A stretch of DNA of 64,000 bases from Zobellia galactanivorans (GTDB lineage Bacteria; Bacteroidota; Bacteroidia; Flavobacteriales; Flavobacteriaceae): contig NC_015844.1 in assembly GCF_000973105.1 (NCBI RefSeq), positions 1,236,501 through 1,300,500 of the forward strand, written 5' to 3'. Every line of letters begins with the position of its first letter. Positions within the stretch are counted from its first letter, which is position 1. Below are positions 46,972 to 55,733 of this stretch, in pieces. The position numbers and the translations under genes are program-made. The notes under the pieces are model-generated. The model saw only the letters and a program-made list of their open reading frames with translations. It ran no database searches and was not told the origin of the DNA.

Positions 46972-48129
46972 TTAATTGACGAACGTGTAGGCCGTTCCCG
47001 TGCTCTCTGCCCGGCCGGTCCTACCTATTCTATGGATATAGCTATCCATGGTTTGGGGCAATTGGTAATTGATGACATGGGTTACCCCCTTTATGTCAAT
47101 TCCCCTGGCCGCAACATCCGTTGCCACCAATATTTTGGTTTTACCCGATTTGAACAACTCAATGGCCCTAGATCGGTAGTTCTGTGATTTGTTGCCATGG
47201 ATCACATCAGACCGAATACCTGATTGCATAAGTTGCTTGCTTAATTTGTCTACTCCTCTTTTGGTTTCCGCGAACAACAGCACCTTTTCAAAAGCGGGCG
47301 CGTTGACTAGGTTAAAAAGGACTTCGAACTTATTCTCGTCCCTACCGACCCTGATGATACTTTGATCAACATTGTCGCTAGATTTCGTGCCGCTAGACAC
47401 ACTGATCCGTAAAGGGTCTCCAATAATTTCATTGATCACCCTTTCTTGTGACGGGTCTACGGTAGCCGAAAAGAGCATGGTTTGCCTTCTGCCGTGCATT
47501 CCCGATACAATCTTCCTGATGTCTTTGATAAAGCCCATATCGAGCATTCTATCAAATTCATCCAAGACCAAAACGGAGCGTGCTTGGGTGTTTAGGGCCT
47601 TCCGGTCGATCAGGTCGTTCAACCTTCCCGGAGTACCTACGATCAGGCTTGGGTTTCTTCTGGCCAGCGAACTGTCTTTGTTCACACTGGTTCCTCCTAT
47701 AAAACAGGCAGCCGACAAAGCCGTACCCTTGGTCAACGATTTAAATTCGCTGTACACCTGTTGTGCCAATTCCCTGGTAGGCACGACCACCAATCCGGTG
47801 GTATCCTTAGAGGCGAGCATTTGCTGCACTATGGGAATTAGAAAAGCGGCCGTTTTACCCGTACCGGTGGCGGCAATACCTATGAGGTCTTTGCCCGACA
47901 TCAACGGATCAATGCACTTTTCTTGTATTTCGGTAGGGCTTTTATATCCCTTTCCCTCTATGTTTTTCAACAGTGTGGAATTCAGTTCCAACTGGTCGAA
48001 ACTGCGTTCCGACTCAAAAGGTGTTACTAAAACCCCTGTTGATTTCTTGACCAGCAATTCTGGGTTTAAGGTAGAGGCTGGCCTTCTTCCAGACGTTTTC
48101 GTCCGGAACTTATTCTTTTTATAATTCAT
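46972..48129 (-). CDS. DEAD-box RNA helicase
   Basis: 385 residues. An unusual basic N-terminus (about 1-35) is followed by the Q motif (PTEIQ), motif I AATGTGKT (86-93), PTREL, motif II as DEFD (190-193, Phe in place of Ala), SAT in MLFSATVD, and HRIGRTGR near the C-terminus. The protein stops soon after motif VI (TAYTFVN), so it lacks the basic C-terminal RNA-binding tail of many relatives. It unwinds RNA duplexes in ribosome assembly or mRNA decay. It lies 9 bp after the desaturase gene and 26 bp before the cold-shock gene. Confidence 0.93.
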   Translation of the reverse strand: MNYKKNKFRTKTSGRRPASTLNPELLVKKSTGVLVTPFESERSFDQLELNSTLLKNIEGKGYKSPTEIQEKCIDPLMSGKDLIGIAATGTGKTAAFLIPIVQQMLASKDTTGLVVVPTRELAQQVYSEFKSLTKGTALSAACFIGGTSVNKDSSLARRNPSLIVGTPGRLNDLIDRKALNTQARSVLVLDEFDRMLDMGFIKDIRKIVSGMHGRRQTMLFSATVDPSQERVINEIIGDPLRISVSSGTKSSDNVDQSIIRVGRDENKFEVLFNLVNAPAFEKVLLFAETKRGVDKLSKQLMQSGIRSDVIHGNKSQNYRSRAIELFKSGKTKILVATDVAARGIDIKGVTHVINYQLPQTMDSYIHRIGRTGRAESTGTAYTFVN

Positions 48130-48138
48130 TCTTGTATT

Positions 48139-49140
48139 TTATTGATTTGTGGGAATTGCTTCAATAGGAAGCATATCCATGCGCCCCAAGTCGCGGAGCA
48201 TTTGAAAATGTTTAGAGACGGCAGATACAAAAGAGCCATTGGAATGATAAGGCAGTCCGAACTCTTCTGCGGTCCGTTTAACGATCGGTGCTATTTTCCG
48301 GTAATGTACATGCGAGATGTTCGGAAAAAGGTGATGTTCTATTTGATGTGTAAGGCCACCTATCAACCATGATAGGAGCACACTTTTTTGTGCAAAATTA
48401 CAGGTGGTTTCCAGCTGGTGGGCCAGGCGTCCCGATTCCAAATGTCCGTTTTCGTCCGGTAAGGGAAATGCGGCATTGGGAGAAACATGGGCCGTTTGAA
48501 AGACCAAGGAGATACTCAACCCGGTTACAAAATGCATGGCCAAAAAAGCTAACACTACGGTCCAAGGTGCAAAAGCGGTCAGAACGATCGGAAGTACCAG
48601 GGCATAGGAATAATACAGCAGTTTCCACGCTATGATCTTCATCATACCTTTTCTATAAGTACTTCGATCTTTGATCAATCCCATTTTATAGTATCGCTTA
48701 TATCGGATAAAGTCTTTTGACGTAATCCACGAAATAGTCGATAATCCGTAAAAGAACCAAGCATAATAATGTTGGTACTTATGTAGTTTGTTCCGCTTGG
48801 CATGGGGGGAAAACCTCAGGAAAAAAGGAGCATTGATATCATCGTCATGCTCATCGATATTGGTAAAGCTATGGTGAAGCACATTGTGCTGTAGCCTCCA
48901 AACTTTGTCGTTCGCACCAATTAAATTAATGGTGTACCCCATGATCCGGTTAATGGTCTTGTTCTTTGAGTAGGAGCCGTGGATCGCATCGTGCATTACG
49001 CCCATACCGATACCGGCCATACCGAGGCCGCTCAGAATATAAAGACCGAACAGTAATGGAACACTGGTTATCGATGAGAAAATGATGATTGATAATGGCG
49101 TGAAGAACAACAACAACATAATAGCGGTTTTAAAAACCAT
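48139..49140 (-). CDS. Membrane fatty-acid desaturase
   Basis: 333 residues from ATG at 49140. The three His boxes of membrane di-iron desaturases are clear: HDAIHG (50-55), HNVLHHS (85-91) and QIEHHLFPN (about 268-276), with hydrophobic segments between them. It would introduce double bonds in acyl chains at the cytoplasmic membrane, keeping lipids fluid. In-frame coding sequence resembling the family's N-terminus continues upstream to about 49254 without ATG, GTG or TTG, so the annotated start is probably internal (see findings). It is the first gene of the cold-response operon. Confidence 0.9.
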   Translation of the reverse strand: MVFKTAIMLLLFFTPLSIIIFSSITSVPLLFGLYILSGLGMAGIGMGVMHDAIHGSYSKNKTINRIMGYTINLIGANDKVWRLQHNVLHHSFTNIDEHDDDINAPFFLRFSPHAKRNKLHKYQHYYAWFFYGLSTISWITSKDFIRYKRYYKMGLIKDRSTYRKGMMKIIAWKLLYYSYALVLPIVLTAFAPWTVVLAFLAMHFVTGLSISLVFQTAHVSPNAAFPLPDENGHLESGRLAHQLETTCNFAQKSVLLSWLIGGLTHQIEHHLFPNISHVHYRKIAPIVKRTAEEFGLPYHSNGSFVSAVSKHFQMLRDLGRMDMLPIEAIPTNQ

Positions 49141-49254
49141 ACGTGTATTGCCGTACCTACTTTTTTCTGTGCTTTTAAAATATTCCGAAACACGAACTTT
49201 CAGTGTTTTGGAAAAATCAGAGCTTACTGATCTAGAAAAGGTTAAATTTTTAAT

Positions 49255-49958
49255 AGGAAAAGAAATTAGTTAAACAATATTTACTTCGAGAAAGGGTAAA
49301 AATGATATTCGACTTGTGAAATCAAATTGAAACGTTGAAGTAAAATCTAGTGAAGAATTGCTTAACGGAGAACTACTGGAAGAGTAGCCTATTTTTACTA
49401 TTTATCTTGTTCGTGGGATTCAATTTTCATATCCAGAACAGTGACAAATATAGGTCAAATATTCCGACTGACCTAATTATCCTACATAAATGATTTTTTT
49501 AACCTACTCATTTACAGCCAACAATAAGACAAGAACCCCGCACCACAAACGGATGGCCCTAGTTTCACTTCCCATTATTATTTTTCACTTTCTTGCCTTG
49601 CCTCTTTCTAAAAACAGCCTAAACTACCTCGGGGCAAGCCCGCAAAACATTAAAAGGAATACATCTCGATTATCGAGTAAAAAACGAACTTTCACGGATT
49701 GGGCCCCATCCTTTTATTTTCCTTTTAAACAGAAAATAGGGTATTGAAACTCCCCTATAAAATCTACTCCTATTGACCAAGGAAATCCCAGTTTGCCAAT
49801 AAGGAAATATCCCTCCCCTTTCTATAGCTAGTTATAAGTCCTAATGGGATTTTTACTATATTCCCCTACCCATGCCATGCGGACCAAAACCAACGCAGAC
49901 AAGAAAAACATCGTTCTTACCCCAAAACAAAGACCTTGTGCTAAACAAACCCTCGATT
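49255..49958. other. Divergent intergenic region
   Basis: About 700 bp between the desaturase upstream region and the membrane-protein gene. AT-rich, with only short open frames (such as one at 49490-49747) that show no signal peptide or family motif. It should contain the promoters of both flanking transcripts. No RNA gene was recognised. Confidence 0.45.
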
Positions 49959-50441
49959 ATGGAATTTATATCGGACTTTTTAAACAGCGAAAAAACACTA
50001 TATCTTTTCGCGGGAATAATCGGCACGGCTTCGGTGGTGCTCGGTCTGCTCTTCCTCATATTCTCCGGTCAGAAGAGTTTTGCTACGACCATGATCGTCA
50101 TCGGGCTTTTGGAAATGGCCGCCATGTTTCCTAATTACCTGAAATATTCACAAAAAATAGAGGATAAGATATCCACCTACGAAAATAATCACACCGAATT
50201 CCTTAAAGCGGAATCCGTAGCGACCCAAAAGGCCTTAAAATCGTTCTTCTGGCTTAAACTGATCTACGGAATCTTAATTGTGGCATTGGTCGTGACCATG
50301 TCCTTCCTAGCATCAAAATCGATCTTGTTCGGTATCTTTACGGCCCTTATCCTGCATTTGGGTTTTGCCATTGCCATTGACAGTTTCGGGGAAAAATATA
50401 CCGATACCTATTTGGAGCATTTGGCCACAGCCTTGAAATAG
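49959..50441 (+). CDS. Small integral membrane protein of unknown function
   Basis: 160 residues from ATG at 49959 (MEFISDFLNSEKTLYLF). An earlier start at 49872 would add a non-hydrophobic leader that I do not trust. Four hydrophobic segments are visible (about 13-33, 42-58, 100-122 and 124-142), with a polar helix between the pairs (YLKYSQKIEDKISTYENNHTEF). I do not recognise the family. It begins the plus-strand run of envelope and stress genes. Confidence 0.7.
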   Translation: MEFISDFLNSEKTLYLFAGIIGTASVVLGLLFLIFSGQKSFATTMIVIGLLEMAAMFPNYLKYSQKIEDKISTYENNHTEFLKAESVATQKALKSFFWLKLIYGILIVALVVTMSFLASKSILFGIFTALILHLGFAIAIDSFGEKYTDTYLEHLATALK

Positions 50442-50690
50442 ACCGAAGCCCTTCTCCTTTTTTATAAAACCTTATGACATCCTGTAATTCACAAACAACT
50501 CTACTACTCTTTTAAAAAATAGAGGTCCAAAACCCCGTACTTCGCGTTTCTCCCCTAGCCTAAATTAGGTAAATGTGCTATCTTCAATTCCAAACTCCCC
50601 CTTTACCAATCGGTCTTAGGGAGGAAGCCTTATATACAGTCAAGAAATATTTGTCAAACCATTTACGCATAAAAAAACGATACCTTGACC

Positions 50691-51665
50691 ATGACGAAAA
50701 AACTTCCAAAAGAGCTGGTGGAACTCATACAGAGGGACTATGATAACATTGCGGGCATGGTAGTTCTAAAAGACGGTAAAATGGCCTATGAAAGCTACTT
50801 TCACGGATACGCCCCGAACGATACGGTTCATATCGCATCGGTGACCAAAAGTGTATTGTCCATTCTCATAGGCATCGCCATAGACAAGGGCTTTATCGCT
50901 AGTGTCGATCAAAATATCTTGGATTTTTTTCCGGAATACACCCTCAAAAAAAGGGAGAAAACCATCCAAAAAATAAAGCTTAGGCACTTGCTTACCATGA
51001 CCGCGCCCTTCAAATTCAAATACGAACCCTATACCAAAGTGTATTCGAGCGACGATTGGACAAAGGCCGTATTGGATCTATTGGGAGGAAAAACTTTAAG
51101 CGGTGATTTTAAATACACCACCGTAGGGCTACAGGTATTATCAGGAATACTCGCAAACGCCACACAAACCTCCGTACTCGATTTCGCCACGGAACACCTG
51201 TTCAAGCCCCTGAACATCAAAACGCCCCCTAACGTAAGCATCCATAATAAGGAAGAACATTTTGCCTTCCTCAAAGATAGATTTGTCAAAGGTTGGGTCA
51301 TCGACCCCAAAGGGGTCAATACAGCGGGTTGGGGACTGGCCCTAAACACACGCGACATGGCAAAAATTGGCCAACTCTACCTCAACAAAGGCCAGTGGCA
51401 AAACCGAGAGATCGTATCCGAAGAATGGGTAGAAACAAGCACCAAAACACATAGTCGCTGGAAAGAGCGACACTATGGTTATCTCTGGTGGATTATTGAT
51501 GGGGCCGAAAACCCTTGCTTTGCGGCCATTGGTGATGGCGGAAACATCATTTACGTGAGCCCGGAAAAGAAAACGGTCGTGGCCATAAGCTCCCGTTTTA
51601 TGCCCCGTGCCAAAGACAGGATCGAATTCATTCAGCAACGGCTTCTTCCCCAACTCGAAATATAA
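50691..51665 (+). CDS. Serine hydrolase of the beta-lactamase class C/esterase family
   Basis: 324 residues from ATG at 50691. The nucleophile motif S-x-x-K is in HIASVTKSVLSILIG, and the C-terminal part shows HYGYLWWIIDG and FAAIGDGGNIIYVSPEKKTVVAIS. There is no signal peptide, so it may be cytoplasmic. Such proteins are usually esterases or peptidases rather than resistance beta-lactamases. A terminator hairpin follows 27 bp after the stop, so it is probably transcribed alone or with the membrane protein upstream. Confidence 0.88.
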   Translation: MTKKLPKELVELIQRDYDNIAGMVVLKDGKMAYESYFHGYAPNDTVHIASVTKSVLSILIGIAIDKGFIASVDQNILDFFPEYTLKKREKTIQKIKLRHLLTMTAPFKFKYEPYTKVYSSDDWTKAVLDLLGGKTLSGDFKYTTVGLQVLSGILANATQTSVLDFATEHLFKPLNIKTPPNVSIHNKEEHFAFLKDRFVKGWVIDPKGVNTAGWGLALNTRDMAKIGQLYLNKGQWQNREIVSEEWVETSTKTHSRWKERHYGYLWWIIDGAENPCFAAIGDGGNIIYVSPEKKTVVAISSRFMPRAKDRIEFIQQRLLPQLEI

Positions 51666-51691
51666 AATCAGGACTTCCTTCCTGTTCCCGT

Positions 51692-51719
51692 AACCATCGG
51701 TCCGCCCGATGGTTTTTTA
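51692..51719 (+). terminator. Rho-independent terminator after the serine hydrolase gene
   Basis: ACCATCGG pairs with CCGATGGT around a TCCGC loop, followed by TTTTTT. Confidence 0.85.
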
Positions 51720-51869
51720 TTTCCCTACCTAAACCGCCTTCCCATAAAAAAGCATAGCCCGCATGATGCAATCCCATTAAAACATTACGCTTTTCGGTCA
51801 AGCCTTTGAAAAGCCTAAGGCTAATTTTACCACGCTCAGGTTTGCAGACCCTACCTGAGCCTAAACCTT

Positions 51870-52775
51870 ATGACAGCTACAGATTCTGAAAAAAGATTTA
51901 AACTCAAGCACTTGCCACGGCTTATTGTAGATACCTACAAGGCTTGGGAGGCCGATGACCCCTTTCGGCTGAGTGCCATTATCGCCTACTATGCGGTGCT
52001 TTCCTTGCCCGGACTTTTAGTGATTATCGTGAATCTGGTAGGTTCGGTCTGGGGTACGGAAATCGTTCAAGGTGAGCTCACCCAAGAAATATCGAGTGCC
52101 CTAGGGCGTGATGCCGCCGAGGCCATACAGTCGATGATGATCGAAACCCAAAACAAAGACCGCAGTACCATTGCCAGCATTCTAGGTATAGGAACCCTGG
52201 TATTTGGGGCCACCGGGGTTTTCTACCACTTGCAATTATCGCTTAACCAGATTTGGGAGGTCGACCCCAAACCCGATTCCAATTTTATAAAAATGCTTAT
52301 CGATAGGGCCCGAAGCTTCGCATTTATTCTCGCCATAGGGTTTTTGTTGCTTATCAGCTTTTTGGTCACCGCTGCCATTTCGGCCCTCAACGGATACATC
52401 CGCAGTATCTTGCCCGACGTTATTGTTTACATTGCCTATATTCTTGATTTTGCCGTTTCCGTAGGAATCATTACCGTGCTCTTTGCCTTGATTTTCCGTT
52501 ATCTTCCAGATACGAAAATACGCTGGAAAACGGTCTGGATAGGCGCCCTTATCACCGCTGTTCTCTTTGTTCTGGGCAAGTCGCTCTTAGGCTATTATTT
52601 TGGCGAGGCAGACCCAGGCTCTACCTATGGCGCGGCGGGTACCATAGTGCTGATTCTTCTATGGGTTTCCTACTCCTGCTTGATCCTTTTCTTCGGGGCC
52701 GAATTCACATGGGTCTATGCCAGACGATATGGGCATGGGGTGCCCAAGGAGTCTTCCGAAAAGCTGGTCGAATAA
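51870..52775 (+). CDS. YihY/virulence factor BrkB-family membrane protein
   Basis: 301 residues with about six membrane helices. The family landmarks FRLSAIIAYYAVLSLPGLLVIIVNLVG, GATGVFYHLQLSLNQIWEV and LPDTKIRWKTVWIGALITAVLFVLGKSLLGYYF are present, with SYSCLILFFGAEFTWVYARRYG at the end. The molecular role of this family is unsettled; it was once misnamed as RNase BN. It starts the envelope and stress gene group on this strand. Confidence 0.92.
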   Translation: MTATDSEKRFKLKHLPRLIVDTYKAWEADDPFRLSAIIAYYAVLSLPGLLVIIVNLVGSVWGTEIVQGELTQEISSALGRDAAEAIQSMMIETQNKDRSTIASILGIGTLVFGATGVFYHLQLSLNQIWEVDPKPDSNFIKMLIDRARSFAFILAIGFLLLISFLVTAAISALNGYIRSILPDVIVYIAYILDFAVSVGIITVLFALIFRYLPDTKIRWKTVWIGALITAVLFVLGKSLLGYYFGEADPGSTYGAAGTIVLILLWVSYSCLILFFGAEFTWVYARRYGHGVPKESSEKLVE

Positions 52776-52889
52776 TCCTCTTCACCAGCAGACGGTTATA
52801 GTCAATATTTTTTTTGATGTGATCAAGCCCTTACGCCCCGAATCGGAACCTTTGTAACACTTTAACTTTCAATTTAAAAACATAAAAAA

Positions 52890-53633
52890 ATGAACATAGA
52901 TAATAAAGTTGTCATCATCACCGGAGCTTCAAGTGGAATAGGGGAAGCTACCGCCCTTAAACTATCGGAAGAAGGTGCCAAGCTTGTACTTACCGCACGA
53001 CGGGAAGACCGACTCAAAGACCTACAGAAGAAAATTGAGGAAAGGGGCGGTGAAGCCTTGATCATCACAGGTGACGTTACCAAAAAATCGGATTACGAAA
53101 AACTGGTCGAAAAAACGCTGGGCAAATTTAAAACGATTGATGTCCTTATCAATAACGCGGGTCTAATGCCGCTCTCTTACGTTGAAAAATTAAAGACGGA
53201 CGAATGGGAGAAGATGGTAGACGTAAACATCAAAGGTGTATTGAACGGTGTAGCGGCCGTACTTCCAACCATGATCGAAAACAAAGGAGGAAGCATCATC
53301 AATATATCTTCGAGTGCGGCCCACAATTACTTCCCGGGCGGGGCCGTCTATTGCGCCACAAAATCGGCCGTAAAAATGTTTTCCGAAGGCCTTAGACAAG
53401 AACTTGCCCCTAAATATGGTATTAACGTAACCTCTATTGAACCCGGCGCGGTCGCTACTGAACTCACCGATACCATAACCGACGAGGATATCAAGGAAAC
53501 CTTTAAGGAGATGCAAAAAATGACCTTTTTAGAAGCGAAAGACATTGCCGAGGCCATTCACTACGCCTTGACACAACCTGCCAGGGCCAATATCAACGAT
53601 GTCTATATCATGCCTACAGAGCAACAAAAATAG
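52890..53633 (+). CDS. Short-chain dehydrogenase/reductase
   Basis: 247 residues. The cofactor motif ITGASSGIGEAT (about 10-21) and TARREDRL favour NADP(H). NNAG, the Ser in IINISSSAA and the Y-x-x-x-K in AVYCATKSAVKMF complete the active site. The ending LTQPARANINDVYIMPTEQ is that of YdfG-like 3-hydroxy-acid or serine dehydrogenases, frequent in Bacteroidetes stress regions. It precedes a DUF7218-like gene by 49 bp. Confidence 0.92.
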   Translation: MNIDNKVVIITGASSGIGEATALKLSEEGAKLVLTARREDRLKDLQKKIEERGGEALIITGDVTKKSDYEKLVEKTLGKFKTIDVLINNAGLMPLSYVEKLKTDEWEKMVDVNIKGVLNGVAAVLPTMIENKGGSIINISSSAAHNYFPGGAVYCATKSAVKMFSEGLRQELAPKYGINVTSIEPGAVATELTDTITDEDIKETFKEMQKMTFLEAKDIAEAIHYALTQPARANINDVYIMPTEQQK

Positions 53634-53682
53634 AATGGCCCATTTGATTTGAAACGGATTATTCACTTATAAAACGCACAAA

Positions 53683-53922
53683 ATGGACATACCTAGCATA
53701 AAGAACGAAGACCGATACGAGGCGCTGAGGGACAAGGGGTACAGCAAAGAAAAATCAGCGAGGATAGCCAATTCTAGCCACCCCGGAAAGAAAGGCGGAA
53801 AAGCAAAGCCATATGAAGAACGGACCAAAGAGGAGCTTTACGAACAAGCCAAAAATGTAAACATTGAGGGCCGTTCGAAAATGAGCAAGTCAGAGCTCAT
53901 CCATGCCCTTCGGAACAATTAG
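53683..53922 (+). CDS. Small DUF7218-like/Rho N-terminal-domain protein
   Basis: 79 residues. The N-terminal half (RYEALRDKGYSKEKSARIANSS) is the YEALR motif seen in small stress proteins. The C-terminal half (RTKEELYEQAKNVNIEGRSKMSKSELIHALRN) is the SAP/Rho-N-type helix-extended-loop-helix that binds nucleic acid. It is very basic and cytoplasmic. The function is not known; a DNA- or RNA-binding role in stress is likely from the fold. Confidence 0.8.
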   Translation: MDIPSIKNEDRYEALRDKGYSKEKSARIANSSHPGKKGGKAKPYEERTKEELYEQAKNVNIEGRSKMSKSELIHALRNN

Positions 53923-53959
53923 TAGGCCGCCCGGTCATTTCCCATTTTAACTATGCCCT

Positions 53960-54985
53960 ATGAAATCGATACATCCAAAAGTCATTCGCCAAATTTTCGT
54001 GCTATTGCTTATAGTACTTATAGGCGGACTCATTTTTAAAGAAATGGCGCCCTATTTTTCAGGGGTTCTAGGGGCTATTACGCTCTACGTCTTACTAAAA
54101 AAGCCCATGGCCCGACTGATCAAAAAGGGCTGGAAACCCAATCTTGCGGCGGGCCTTTTGATGTTCGCCTCGGTCATCGTCATCTTAATACCGGTTTCCG
54201 GTGCGGTGCTCATGTTGGGAAACAAAGTGAGCCAAACGGTCAAAAATTCAGAAAAAGTGGTAAAAGCCGTAAAGTCACAACTGGAAAACCTAGAGCGCTA
54301 TGTCGGCTACGACCTGTCGTCGCAAATTGACGTTTCGGCCGTATCGGGATGGCTCTCCGACAACCTACAGGGACTGGCCGGCAGTACCTTCACCTCGGTT
54401 ATCGCTATTGGCATCATGTATTTCATTCTTTACTTTATGCTAACGAACCGCAAGGAAATGCGAGAGTCGCTCTATGAATACATTCCGATCAGCACGGACA
54501 ATTTAAAAACCATTGGCAGTAAAATAAGACAGATGGTACGTGCCAATGCCCTTGGCATTCCCTTAGTGGCGATTGCCCAAGGGGTTGTGGCCTTAATAGG
54601 CTTCCTCATTTTCGGTATCGAAAACCCATTTTTTTGGGCGGCCATCGTAGCCATAGGGTCAATGATACCCTTCGTAGGCAATATGTTGGGCACGCTGCCC
54701 GTATTCATACTGACCTTATCGAACGGAGACACTTTTCAGGCTTGGGGTATTCTAATTTACGGCATCGTTGTGGTAGGTTCTACAGACAATATCATCCGAT
54801 TGTACATCCTCCGGAAATTAGATGATGTCCATCCCCTAATAACCTTGATCGGGGTACTTATCGGTATTCCCCTTTTCGGCTTTATCGGATTGATCTTCGG
54901 CCCACTATTTGTCAGCCTCTTTCTTATCATCGTTCAAATCTATAAACAAGAATACGGCAAAGAGATAAGTCACGACGAGCCTTGA
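53960..54985 (+). CDS. AI-2E family (PerM/TqsA-like) membrane permease
   Basis: 341 residues with about eight membrane helices. Two N-terminal helices are followed by a charged periplasmic/cytosolic stretch (about 80-130), then IGSMIPFVGNMLGTLPVFILTL and NIIRLYILRKLDDVHPLITLIGVLIGIPLFGFIGLIFGPLFVSL, which are the family signatures. Family members export small molecules (AI-2 or, in other bacteria, Na+/H+ exchange). A second, divergent family member lies at 58550-59650. Confidence 0.92.
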   Translation: MKSIHPKVIRQIFVLLLIVLIGGLIFKEMAPYFSGVLGAITLYVLLKKPMARLIKKGWKPNLAAGLLMFASVIVILIPVSGAVLMLGNKVSQTVKNSEKVVKAVKSQLENLERYVGYDLSSQIDVSAVSGWLSDNLQGLAGSTFTSVIAIGIMYFILYFMLTNRKEMRESLYEYIPISTDNLKTIGSKIRQMVRANALGIPLVAIAQGVVALIGFLIFGIENPFFWAAIVAIGSMIPFVGNMLGTLPVFILTLSNGDTFQAWGILIYGIVVVGSTDNIIRLYILRKLDDVHPLITLIGVLIGIPLFGFIGLIFGPLFVSLFLIIVQIYKQEYGKEISHDEP

Positions 54986-55191
54986 CATTTAAAACCTTAA
55001 CCTAAAAATCGGGAAAGGGCATAAGAGCAGAAACCCCAGAGCACTAGCAGTTTTATAGCATTAACAATAAGCCTAATCGGGCTAAGTACTTTTTGAAAGT
55101 ATCCCTAATATAACATGATGCTGGCTATAGAACATTTTTTAGCTCGGCTCGACCAAGAGCTATCAAAAATTATAACCTAAAAGAAAATACT

Positions 55192-55491
55192 ATGCAAATT
55201 ATCTATGAGTATCACGATGTATCGGCCAGTCAACGTTTAGAGGGCTTGGCCAAGGAAAAACTCGAAAAGCTTGAAAAGAAATACGATTTCGTACATCGCG
55301 CCGATGTGTTTTTCAAGACTGAGAACCGAAGCGACGACTACGGTATGTTCTGCGATATCCGTTTGAGCATGCCCGGACCACGCATCTTCGCTTCCTCCAA
55401 TGCCGAGACCTTTGATACGGCCTTGAACGAGACCGTTCGCGACCTAGAACACCAACTGCGAAAAATAAAAGAGAAGATGTCGGAACACTAA
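55192..55491 (+). CDS. hpf: Ribosome hibernation-promoting factor (HPF/RaiA, short form)
   Basis: 99 residues, starting MQIIYEYHDVSASQRLEGLAKEKLEKLEKKY and showing ADVFFKTENR and the basic/acidic alternation typical of HPF. It is the short type, without the C-terminal dimerisation domain that makes long-form HPF sufficient for 100S ribosomes. It binds the 30S decoding region when growth slows. The preceding 200 bp have no gene, so it has its own promoter. Confidence 0.88.
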   Translation: MQIIYEYHDVSASQRLEGLAKEKLEKLEKKYDFVHRADVFFKTENRSDDYGMFCDIRLSMPGPRIFASSNAETFDTALNETVRDLEHQLRKIKEKMSEH

Positions 55492-55529
55492 ACCGATGTC
55501 TCACAATGTAAAACCTTTAAAGAACGAAT

Positions 55530-55691
55530 ATGAAACCCACATCGCTTATTGGCATTGCCTCGGCACTGGCCAGCAGTAGAAAACTCAAACTTGCCTTGGT
55601 AGGAATGCAATTTGCCTACTTGGGATACAAACTCATACAGAGCAAAGAATCAGGCAAGGGAAGGAAAAAGAGAAAAAAACTTAAAGGCTAA
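55530..55691 (+). CDS. Small basic hypothetical protein
   Basis: 53 residues, MKPTSLIGIASALASSRK at the start, then a hydrophobic stretch (LKLALVGMQFAYLGYKLIQ) and a lysine/arginine-rich tail (GRKKRKKLKG). It may be a single-pass membrane protein with a basic cytosolic tail. It lies 38 bp after hpf and 42 bp before the SLC13 permease gene. I do not recognise the family. Confidence 0.6.
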   Translation: MKPTSLIGIASALASSRKLKLALVGMQFAYLGYKLIQSKESGKGRKKRKKLKG

Positions 55692-55733
55692 TTAATCTGG
55701 CCCTGTACCTCTGGTTCAAGGCCGAACAAAAAA

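Noticed and set aside
47372-48124. 250-codon open frame antisense to the helicase gene
   Set aside because: The helicase frame has all conserved motifs; the antisense frame has none.
49490-49747. Possible 85-residue protein in the divergent intergenic region
   Set aside because: No family motif and no signal peptide or ribosome-binding context; AT-rich spacer is a simpler explanation.
50691-51665. Antibiotic-resistance beta-lactamase
   Set aside because: The S-x-x-K motif is shared by esterases and peptidases of the family; no export signal and no other beta-lactamase features support resistance.
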